Source of the DNA: Gonocerus acuteangulatus
Lineage: Eukaryota; Arthropoda; Insecta; Hemiptera; Coreidae
DNA length: 64,000 nt
NCBI GenBank assembly: GCA_946811695.1
Contig: OX328131.1
Location: 15,811,263-15,875,262 of the forward strand
Direction of reading: 5' to 3'
The notes beneath the pieces were generated by a model, which made no database searches, had not been told where the DNA came from, and was given only the letters and a program-made list of their open reading frames with translations. Position numbers and translations under genes: made by a program. This document shows, in pieces, positions 55,636 to 64,000 of the stretch. Position 1 is the stretch's first letter. Each line of letters starts with the position of its first letter.

Positions 55636-56408
55636 AAGAGTTGGGCATAATCATAATTACTTTTACGATTGTAATCACAGACCCTGGATTATAATCGTAA
55701 TTTCAAGAGTGATTACAATAACACTTATAAATTACATCTTTGGTTATAATTACACTCGCAATCACAACATTTTTCTGTAATTACACTCGTAATCACAGCT
55801 GTTTCTGTGATTATGACTGTAATTACAACTATTTTTTCTGTGATTAAAACAGTAATTACAATTTTTTTCTGTGATTACAACTGTAATCACAAATTTATTC
55901 TGTGATTACATACAACTGTAATCATAACATTTCTTTGATCACGAACGTAATCCTAACCTTTCTGTAATAACGAACGTAATCAAAACTTGTTCTGCTATTA
56001 CCACTGTAATCCAAACGTCTTTTTACTTTTATAATTTAGGATACTATTACCAGATTCTTACCAGTAATTACCGTAATACCAACGGATGACAAAGTCTCAA
56101 CCGGTCATATCTATGACTCTCATTATCTTGATGCGAATATTTTTCTAAATCTCCTGCTGTTACTCGTAATCACAGAAAGGTTATGATTACAGTTTTTACT
56201 GAAAAGAATAGTTGTAATTACAGGCATAATCGTAGAAACAGCTTTGATCACAGTAGTAATTACAGAAAAATGTTGTGATTACGAGTGTAATTATAATTGC
56301 AAGTGTAATCGTAATCATTCTTGTGAGTAATATAATCATAATCGTAATCATATCTCCTCGGGCTGTAATTATAATCATAATCATGATTATGGATTATGCC
56401 CAACACTG
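55636..56408. mobile_element. hAT-type palindromic MITE made of GTAATYACA repeats
   Basis: The ends AAGAGTTGGGCATAATC and GATTATGCCCAACACTG are inverted. GTTGTCAT (55628-55635) and GTTGCCAT (56409-56416) form an 8-bp duplication with one mismatch. The interior consists of many variants of CTGTGATTACAACTGTAATC, so the whole element can fold on itself. Confidence 0.82.
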
Positions 56409-56416
56409 GTTGCCAT

Positions 56417-57370
56417 ACCTTCTGTTGGAGACCAAATAAATAATCGGACTCTTACACTTAGGACTACCCCAACAGTGGTTTTAGAATGGCAGCCTTATGT
56501 CGAGTGACGACGTTCTTCCACAGAAGTTACGACAAAGAAAATTTTGTAGCAAAATAAAATAAATGAAAAAAGTTGAAGAATAATTAGAACTTTTTGACAT
56601 TAGTAAGTGCGATTTAAGTAAATTCTATTCAAAATAAGAATATTCTTGCTTTAAGCATAAAATGTAATATCTACAAATAAACGTGTTCAATGATGGAGTG
56701 ATGCATTATCCAGTTATATCTAGAACAATAAATTACTCTGGCAATAATATATCTCTTTTAATTGTGCCATAAAACATATAAATAATTAAGAATAGTTTCT
56801 AGTGTAAGGGCGAAATAGTTGTGTATATTTTTTATAGCTCTTCCTGAGAAGTCTGATGGTCGAGAGGAGAAGGCCTAAAAAAATATTAAAAGGCGTGAGA
56901 AAATTTTGTCAATAATATATGATTATATATTATATATATAAATATACAAATATTTAAGAAAATAAAAGAAGAAATATTTAATCTGCTGTATACATAGTAA
57001 AATTTTGTTTCTATGGACTAATGGCTGTGCTCCAAGTTTCTAAGAATGTACTGAAGTAGTGATGAGTTTAGGGCAATTTTATCCTTTATTTCATTTAAAG
57101 CAGCCTTTAACTTAACAATTAGTAGTCAGTTTGCTTCCAATTGTCACATTTCATAAATAATTTTAAGAAAAATTGTTAAACTGTTATATAACTAGTGTAT
57201 ATATAATAAACTATATATAATGGTTGTTGTATCAATTGTAAATTCTAGAATTTTTATAGGCAAATATATTATATATATATATATATATAAACTATTTTAT
57301 TTATTTGAAGTCCTTAATTTCTTAATGAATGTACATATGCAATCTACTTACAACAATTTAAAATAACTGA
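56417..57370. other. intergenic AT-rich DNA
   Basis: No gene was recognised. A short TA tract lies at 57270-57290. Confidence 0.5.
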
Positions 57371-57394
57371 TTGAGAGGCGATCAATGACCGTTG

Positions 57395-57525
57395 AAATTC
57401 CGTAAAAACAGTCAGGGTTCTGTCGTGTGGTTTCTTAATAAAAATAATTTTTTTATAAGAAAATACGTTTTATTTTTTCCGATGTTTTGGCATGAAATTC
57501 AAGCCTTCATCAGATCTGTAAACAA
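57395..57525 (-). repeat. hammerhead-like repeat module, single arm
   Basis: The - strand has CTGATGA (57507-57513), a loop region AGGCTTGAATTTCATGCC and AAAAC (57484-57488 area). It resembles one arm of the element at 44828-45140. Confidence 0.6.
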
Positions 57526-57904
57526 GGAGGACAGATTTAATACTAATTTATATAAAAATGAAGGAAAAACATTATACATAGACAGGGATGAATGATACAT
57601 ATGATTAATGTATACTACAGCTAGAGCTTAAATTAAAGGTTGATTGATAAAGATTTAAGTTAAGGGTAACATAAGAATAGATATAAAATGAAGAAGTACT
57701 GGATGAGAAGAGGAAGAACTATGCCTCATTGGTGGGCAATCATTTCTGGATGTGCGGTAAGTTTGAGGAAATGAGCACAGGGGGATGGGGATTACAGAGG
57801 TTTTTATTTAAAATATCTGATGATGACAAATGTACGATAGACAGATAATACTCATTTACTTGACTAATCATAAGACTTATGATAGATGATCACTAAGAGA
57901 GAGA

Positions 57905-58000
57905 AGGAAAAACTTTATTGCTCAACTAAATTGGGTTGCTCCATACACAACATATTAATCAACCTTCTAGGTATTCCAAAAAAAAAATAAGTAAAAAATA
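57905..58000. repeat. interspersed repeat also present at 7935-8060
   Basis: It shares TTATTGCTCAACTAAATTGG, CCATACACAACAT and GGTATTCCAAAAA with the earlier copy. It is possibly the 3' end of a LINE. Confidence 0.6.
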
Positions 58001-58077
58001 AAAAAATGATAACGATGAAATCATTTATACAAATGAACAAACCAAATCAATGAGGGTATCCTTTATATTTCATCTTA

Positions 58078-58112
<35 letters not shown>

Positions 58113-58599
58113 CATCTGAATATGAAATGAAATATTAATATTGTAGATTGAATGACGGAGTTTTACAGTTCATTCTGCTTTGTAAATGGCAGAAGAAAAA
58201 GGAAAATATTCCTCAAAAGTTCACGCATGCGCAATTGAACCTTTCCCTTTATCTGAATGGGCTACAAAAGCATTAAGCAATTGGCTCTTTTTGCCTTGAT
58301 GGTTCAAGAACGTAGATTCATTTATGGGGGTTAATAAAACTAACAATTTCCTCAACTTGCTTCACATTCCTTGAGTCAGTATGTAGAAAGTGTTATAGGA
58401 TTAAAAAGGTTTGTGGTTGAATTCAGTTTGTTTACTCACTGTTTTAGAAATAATCCTTATACTTTTCAACGCTAAACACTAACAACAAGAGCTCCTACTG
58501 GACTTCAGCAGAAATCTGTGGATAAAATAAATTGTTAGAAGTCCAAATTAAAAAAAAAAAAATAAGTTTTGTCAAATTCCAAATAAATCAGGTCATCCC

Positions 58600-58870
58600 A
58601 TGATTAATGTCAGTGGACTGTAGAATGTGTCGATCCAAGTTTTTCTGCTAGCTCTTCGACTGTTACTACAGGATTTTCTTCTACAGTAGCCTGCAGGATT
58701 CATCGTCAATTTCGGTTGGTCGACCTGTACGAGGCTCTTCTTCAAGCTCTCCCGCTTGAAATCGTTCAAGCCACCGCCATATATTTCTACAAGTTTTATA
58801 TAAGTTGAATTATCTCCTTTATTATTTATTCTGTGCTGAAATTTCATTTGAAATGTATCTCCCAAAGCAC
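58600..58870 (-). pseudogene. mariner-like transposase N-terminal fragment, copy 1
   Basis: The - strand encodes WRWLERFQAGELEEEPRTGR, the RxxxxxxGRP-type linker of mariner helix-turn-helix domains. After a frame shift comes ENPVVTVEELAEKLGSTHST, the second helix-turn-helix. The catalytic domain is missing. Frame shift and truncation make it non-functional. Confidence 0.75.
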
Positions 58871-58884
58871 CACTTATGCCATTT

Positions 58885-59300
58885 TAAGCTTTGTGAATTC
58901 GATAAAGGAGAAAACGCTGCTTCAACTTATCGAAAGCTCACCATTAGTGAGCAAAAAGTGTAGTGTTGGTTTGAATTATTTCGAGCGGCATGGGCGTATA
59001 TAAGGGGGCTGAAATTTTGTAAAAAATTGTCATAAAAACCTTTAAAATAAATTAAATAAGATCGCTTAGTTCAGAAAAAATATTTTGTTTAATATCGTTT
59101 TACTTGGTTAACTATTGGAAGTTCTAGATTGTTAGTATTCCATACCCCCCAAATGTTCCCAGCCCTCCCCCTGAAATGGTCTCCCCCCCCCAAAAAAATA
59201 AGTTTCTATAATATACGCCCGTGTTGAGCGGGAAACCGCAAGCTTGAAGACGAGCCTCGTACAGGTCGACCAACTCCTCCAGGCTATTCGAATTCCCGAA
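58885..59300 (+). pseudogene. mariner-like transposase N-terminal fragment, copy 2, split by a MITE
   Basis: The + strand encodes FDKGENAASTYRKLTISEQK and CWFELFRA, then the hAT-type MITE. It resumes with ETASLKT/LEDEPRTGRP-type sequence in another frame after the MITE. Copies 1 and 2 point towards each other, with matching inverted flanks (CAGCACAGAATAAATAA side at 59355, TTCTGTGCTGAAATTTC at 58830). Confidence 0.7.
58993..59224. mobile_element. hAT-type MITE (CATGGGCGTATATA family), copy in mariner relic
   Basis: The ends CATGGGCGTATATAAGGG and TATAATATACGCCCGTG are flanked by TCGAGCGG and TTGAGCGG, an 8-bp duplication with one difference. The body is reversed relative to the other copies. 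Confidence 0.82.
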
Positions 59301-59480
59301 GCATAACATTGCGTAAGTGGTATCTTGGGAGATCCATTTGAAATGAAATTTCAGCACAGAATAAATAAGTTTTACCAACCAAATCATGATAAATAGAAGT
59401 GTATTTATTGCTATAATAAACAAAAAATGTAAACAAAAATAAATAGAAAAGGAGGGAACATAAACGGACAGAATATTAAA

Positions 59481-60800
59481 AAGTCCGACTCGCAGGAACT
59501 GCGTCATCTTAGCGCGGTTCCAGTTTTTTTTTTTTTTTTTTGTATTTTTTTTTTTTTTTTTACGGCACATCTACATCTAGGTCATTAGCGCCGACATCCA
59601 GGGTGTAGCGAGGAATTTCACCAGCGAGCCGTGGGATGATAAAAGTCCTGCCGGAGGTTGGGAATCGAACCCACCATCTCCCGCTTATGAATCCAAGGCG
59701 CTAGCCATTAGACCACGGGAGACCCCGGTTCCTGTTCATATCCCTATTCTCATTTGAAAAGCATAGAATAGAAACAGATAATATTTTCCTCGGCCTTTGT
59801 TCAAAGGGTTTTATGGCTATACCTGGGGTCAGGTCCGCAAGACCATAGAATCCTCTTCTACCGATACTTCATTTCATACGTTTCAATGAATTGGAAAATA
59901 TCAAATATTTTCACACATTCCTGTGTTCTTTTACTATAGTAATAATTCTACAGATAAAATCAATTAAAAAATAAAATTAAAAAACCAACAGCATAAAGGC
60001 AATTGAAAATATTCAAAAGACGTCAACGAATCTTTTTCTCTTGGCAAGCTATATTTCTAACAATGAATTGTTTTTCTTATTTTGCCTAATCTGTTTTATT
60101 GTAAAATACATTATCCAACTATAAGCAATTAAAACATAACAAGGAATAAAAACAGACAAAAAGAACAGTTCGAATAAGCAAAATCAATTACTTTAATGTT
60201 TTAAGCACTTATTTCTCCGATTGACATCGCCTAATCAAAACTTTCATCAGAACCTTTTTTGTAGAGCATTTAGTAAGCTTTCTAATGGTATTCTTTCGTT
60301 TACCAAGATTCCCAACCTTTTTCGAGATATTAAGGAAAATATACAAAGTTACCAAAACGTTTTAAGTCTGTTAATAAAATATTTTATTCTAACCCTTCCT
60401 TAACTCCAAACGTAACCAAAATTTCAACATATTAGTTTTGATGAAAGTAGAACATGCAGAAAATGTTTCAACTGAATCCCATGATTCTAAGTACCCAAAC
60501 CAAAAACGGTATTCAAAAAATATTTTTCCAATTTTCTCGAAAACGGTTAAAGCTATCGCCTTGAAAATGGTTTCATTCGTTTTCCTAGCCCAGGAATCAT
60601 ATAAAACGAGTACTACGAAGCTTATGAACTCTAAAACGTAAGCGTTACGATTTTTTTTGCGCGAATTTCGCCCCAAACGCCATCTTCCAGTAGGCGGATT
60701 TTCCTGGTTAAAGAACTTGACCTTTCAAATTGGACGAAGGATTTTTGTACCAAATTTCATCAAAATCGGACCATTCGTCTTCTAGCTAGAGAGCGAACAG

Positions 60801-60843
<43 letters not shown>

Positions 60844-61015
60844 TATACATATATATATATATATATATACATATACAAATTTGAACCACCGTTATTTTCG
60901 GTCTCTAGGGGTTCTGAAACGCGAAATTTTCTAGTCGGCACTTCCGGATTGTTTCATTGTATCAACCCTATAAGCGGGGTTCCTCCCTATGGGGGGAGGG
61001 AAAAACCGCGCTAAA
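59481..61015 (-). mobile_element. family X repeat, copy 3, interrupted by a SINE
   Basis: On the - strand it runs from TTTTAGCGCGGTTTTTCCCT through (TA)n, the GATGAAATTTGGTACAAAAA block and the rest, to GATGACGCAGTTCCTGCGAG. It has no hammerhead-like module, unlike copies 1 and 2. A SINE (about 59524-59725) sits near its end with CGGTTCC(A/T)GTT duplicated. Confidence 0.8.
59524..59725 (-). mobile_element. SINE family A
   Basis: T run, tail ACGGCACATCTACATCTAGG, body and tRNA-like head in - orientation. An 11-bp duplication with one mismatch (CGGTTCCAGTT/CGGTTCCTGTT) flanks it, inside family X copy 3. Confidence 0.9.
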
Positions 61016-61747
61016 ACCGATATTACTTATAGGATGACCTGATACTACGGCATCACTTGCCAAACTGAAATATTAGTTATATAAGAGTATTAACCTGCAG
61101 GTTTTTTTTACACATTTCAGCCCAGATTTAGTCATAGAATTTTAGGGCAGTTATCCCAGTCTTCCATCGTCTGGCCCATTCTTCCTCTTAGTCCAACTGC
61201 ATCAATTGTTCCTTCCAACTTCAAATCATCAAAGAATATTGATCGGTTTTATTATATTTTCTCCAAGGGCAGCCTTCGTGTTGATTTCGAAGGCAAAATT
61301 ATTCATTTTTCTGTCGTTCTCTTTCTGACCGTGATATTCATCTCGTAAAATATGCATTATTTCTATGAAATAATGAGTTGGTTAGAAGATATGAAGAATT
61401 TTATTACAAATGTAATATAATGAATGGCTTAATGCTTCACTACTGAGAGAAATACACTTTTTACTAGCTTGGACCTGACTCAGAAGCAGAGTAAGTGCAG
61501 CGGTGTCTGCAAGGTGTTATTTTGAATAAAAGATCCTCAACTCACAGTATTGTGGGAAACATTTAAATTCTTAAAGACTCCAGAGTGCTTTGCTTGGTAG
61601 ATATAGGAATTTCATTCAATTCCAGGAAGTTGTCCTAAAGTACTGAACAATACATATTCTATTATTCTTGAAATCTGGGAGGAAACAAGAGACTTGTGTA
61701 GCTTATATTTTCTTGGCCGAGATCAGATTTTATTCAAACTATTAAAA
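61016..61747. other. DNA downstream of the CAP gene
   Basis: Possible 3' UTR of the - strand gene lies at the right side. No other gene was recognised. Confidence 0.4.
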
Positions 61748-62506
61748 TTAAATTAACATGAGAAGAAAAGGAAATGCGCATATAAAAACTGCTGGGGGAA
61801 TAAGTTTAGAATTTGCCACTCCATTGTCCTTAGGAAGATTCCAGCAAGGGTTGTAACTGGCCTGAACATCTCGTGTGTTATCGCTGCAAAGTGAACTGTA
61901 TTTAACCGATTTATGGAGTTTGTGTTTGGCGCAATCCGGTCTACCCTGGACATAGGTCCCTTCTTGGTGTTCATAAGGATAGTACCTGCAGACAAGATAA
62001 GCCCTGTAGAAATTATCTTTGAATATGTCTTCAGGTTCGTACACGGAGAGCCCACAGCCAACGGTTTTAAAACTAGACCATACCATAGTTTGGTAATCAA
62101 TGTTCTCGTGACTCAAAGATCCATTGTGACCTTGTTTCTTCAATTCGTCGAACCACAAATACACCATCTCTGTGAGATTGTAGACGGTTGCCTTTCTGTA
62201 ATATGCAGCAGCCAGAGACTCTGCAATAATGGGTTTTTTATCAGGGTCGTGTCGGAACTTACACTTATTTGCATATTCTTGGGCCTCTTTCATTAACCTC
62301 CTGTTCCAACGTAACTCCAACATATTCTCGGCTTTCGATTGGTTCAGATGTTCATACTTCCCAGAAGCCACTTCCTGCCGTTTTAAATTGTGTAAATTTA
62401 AAAGTTCTTGGACTTCTTGGCAGTTTAATAGACGCTTTTGATACAAATTGCAACCGAAAACCTTTTCAACCAGAAATATAACTGAAATTCTCAAAAGAAA
62501 TCCCAT
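61748..62506 (-). CDS. CAP-superfamily (SCP/antigen 5-like) secreted or anchored protein
   Basis: The single-exon frame of 252 residues starts with a hydrophobic signal peptide (about residues 1-19, MGFLLRISVIFLVEKVFGC). The CAP domain follows, with HNLKRQEVASGK near residue 39, then MLELRWNRRLMKEAQEYANK and CKFRHD near 61-86, IAESLAA near 94, and DYQTMVWSSF with VGCGL near 140-155. YLVCRYYP lies near 170. Paired cysteines fit CAP disulfides. In family members the motif GHYTQ carries a metal-binding histidine; here the place reads IDYQT, so that histidine is absent. The last 14 residues are hydrophobic (VFICAFPFLLMLI), suggesting a GPI signal or membrane anchor, unusual for secreted antigen-5 proteins. 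No intron is needed, so it may be a retrogene, but no poly(A) or duplication was seen. Role unknown. Confidence 0.85.
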   Translation of the reverse strand: MGFLLRISVIFLVEKVFGCNLYQKRLLNCQEVQELLNLHNLKRQEVASGKYEHLNQSKAENMLELRWNRRLMKEAQEYANKCKFRHDPDKKPIIAESLAAAYYRKATVYNLTEMVYLWFDELKKQGHNGSLSHENIDYQTMVWSSFKTVGCGLSVYEPEDIFKDNFYRAYLVCRYYPYEHQEGTYVQGRPDCAKHKLHKSVKYSSLCSDNTRDVQASYNPCWNLPKDNGVANSKLIPPAVFICAFPFLLMLI

Positions 62507-62708
62507 ATTGAATATTTTAGTGAGATGGGTTCCTAACCAAGCCGGTTGCTAAGGATGTTCTTTCAGGCTACGTTCCTTAGCAACCAGCTGTTTAATTTCA
62601 TATCCTTTTTACAGCGAAGAAATATTTGTTCCGATAAAACCAGAAAATATGACCAAAGGACAGCATTAAGGGGAGAATAAATAAATAAAACTTGATAACA
62701 CATGTAAC
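62507..62708. promoter_or_regulatory. upstream region of the CAP gene
   Basis: This is the DNA 5' of the - strand ATG. GTTGCTAAGGA/TCCTTAGCAAC forms an inverted pair at about 62547-62585 in the first 80 bases upstream. No TATA box was firmly identified. Confidence 0.35.
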
Positions 62709-62892
62709 GGGGTCTCCCGTGGTCTAGTGGCTAGCGTGCTGGATTCATAAGCGGGAGATGGTGGGGACCGGCGACCGGAATTTTCTCATCTCAGGGCTCG
62801 CTGAGAAAATTCCTGGCTGCACCCTGGATGTCGGCGCTAATGGCCAAGAATTATGTCGATGCGCCGTAAAAAAAAAAAAAAAAAAAAAATGG
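62709..62892 (+). mobile_element. SINE family A
   Basis: Head GGTCTCCCGTGGTCTAGTGG, shortened B-box region, body, tail GGATGTCGGCGCTAATGGCC and poly(A) at 62868-62889. It lies about 200 bp upstream of the CAP start in opposite orientation. Confidence 0.9.
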
Positions 62893-62934
62893 CTTTGTAT
62901 CTATTTTGGTGTTAGATGTTGTAAATATTAGTAC

Positions 62935-63130
62935 GGGGGTCCGATAGCGTGAGCACTCCATGCCTAAGGTCGTGGGTTCGATTCCCGCTATGGATGGTGG
63001 CTTTTCTTTGATCAAAAAGACAAAACCATCAGTCCAATACTACTGGCTATAAAAGGATTGTAACCTGTAAATAACCTATCCTAACATACTGCGTAAATTA
63101 TAAATAGGCGTTAAAATTTAAATAAATAAA
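62935..63130 (+). mobile_element. SINE family C (tRNA-derived), copy 2
   Basis: The head GGGGGTCCGATAGCGTGAGC has the B-box GTGGGTTCGATTCCC. The body is GGCTTTTCTTTGATCAAAAA, with CTATAAAAGGATTGTAACCT and the tail TAAATAGGCGTTAAAATTTA. The body phrase corresponds to the middle part of the 5S SINE at 5495. Confidence 0.8.
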
Positions 63131-64000
63131 TGTTTTTGTTCAAGTGTTGGAGCGATGAAACTTAAAAGGCAATGAGGGTCAGCTGAGATAACCAATCTCA
63201 ATCACCTGAATCATAAATGAGGTACGCTGCCAAAACATCCGGGCATCTCTTGGCTGCAAGAGCCGTGTATCTGCTAATAATATGAAGTCAAAGGATGGTT
63301 GGTATTCGGTTAGGAGAAAAAAACGCTGCACTTTGGCATCCTTCTTCAGCATTAAAAAATGCCTAGGGGGAGGGAGGAAGACCAAGAAGACATGTAGGAG
63401 ACTATGGTTGAATGTTGGAGGCATTTTTTGGTGCTCAAAAAGGCTGCCAACGTCCAATATAGATTTCAGCCTGAAGATCTGAAGGTTTTTTCTCCTAGCC
63501 GAATCCCAGTCATCCTTTGGCTTCGTATCACCTCAACGGCTGGCTAACTATCTCCATCTCCATTGTTGGTATGGAGTTTCATCGTTCAGAAAACTTAGTC
63601 GACACCGCATGATGCAAATCAGTCCACTAGGCCGAAGATGTTGATGCAGTTTGCAGTGCCCTGTAAAGAGAGCTGCCAATTCTTGCAGGTACGATGGCTT
63701 CGGAAAAAAAAACTCCATCGGGCCCAAGTCTTCCTTTAGTCTTTTAGTGGATTAATTACAATTTAGTTAAGTGTCAAATACGCTACGACAGCAGACCCGC
63801 TGAAGGAATTGTTCTGGCGGATGCAGTATCATACGATACCAGACCCGCAAACCTAACTGGGAATAACTTATTGAGATCCAAAAGCAAATATGAAGGCCAT
63901 AGGACAAGGCCCGGAGTAGCGGGGATAGAAAGCTTTCTGCTGTTGAACACGCCACGACGCCGGGCTCACAGAACACATTTTTCTGGCGCATATGCCAGGA
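63131..64000. other. unassigned DNA at the window end
   Basis: At 63475-63560 a stretch (TAGCCGAATCCCAGTCATCC, CTCAACGGCTGGCTAACTAT) matches the part following the hammerhead-like module at 12765-12835. No gene was recognised, but the right edge may hold part of one. Confidence 0.4.

Overview
The window looks like nuclear DNA from an arthropod, most likely an insect. It is AT-rich, intron-bearing and packed with transposable elements. The main gene is the 3' part of a roundabout (Robo) axon-guidance receptor on the + strand, about 27.1-50.3 kb. I could assemble it exon by exon from Ig3 to the stop codon, with splice phases agreeing at every junction. Ig1, Ig2 and the signal peptide are not visible, so they should lie upstream of the window. 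The cytoplasmic tail has CC0-like and CC1 motifs but no proline-rich CC2 or CC3, which points to a Robo2/Robo3-type paralogue. One intron appears to use a GC donor, and one cytoplasmic intron contains a candidate 12-nt in-frame microexon.

The second likely host gene is a single-exon, secreted or membrane-anchored CAP-superfamily (SCP/antigen-5-like) protein on the - strand at 61.7-62.5 kb.

Most of the rest is repeats. At 0-0.6 kb there is a minisatellite with higher-order structure. At 2.4-4.6 kb a Tigger/pogo DNA transposon is interrupted by a 5'-truncated Jockey-like LINE. At 5.4-5.8 kb a hAT-type MITE is interrupted by a 5S-rRNA-headed SINE. At 6.9-7.6 kb there is a poly(A) retrocopy of unknown origin. 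At 8.5-9.7 kb there is a long hairpin and an I-like LINE RNase H fragment. At 11.1-13.0 kb there is a repeat I call family X, followed at 13.2-14.0 kb by a 51-bp AT satellite. At 16.2-19.4 kb there is an apparently intact RTE-type LINE with a 15-bp target-site duplication. At 21.5-24.2 kb a hAT element contains a second X copy. Two Helitron-like elements lie at 24.7 and 26.2 kb.

The robo introns and downstream DNA hold tRNA-derived SINEs of at least three families, fold-back elements, MITEs and inverted copies of one 0.86-kb element. Many insertions were dated relative to each other by nesting and by target-site duplications read directly.

The strongest observations for follow-up are three. 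First, SINEs with interchangeable heads (5S rRNA or tRNA) share one 3' tail. Second, hammerhead-ribozyme-like cores recur at six loci. Third, there is the nearly perfect hairpin at 8.5-8.9 kb. All functional statements rest on reading the sequence and family knowledge; no searches were run.
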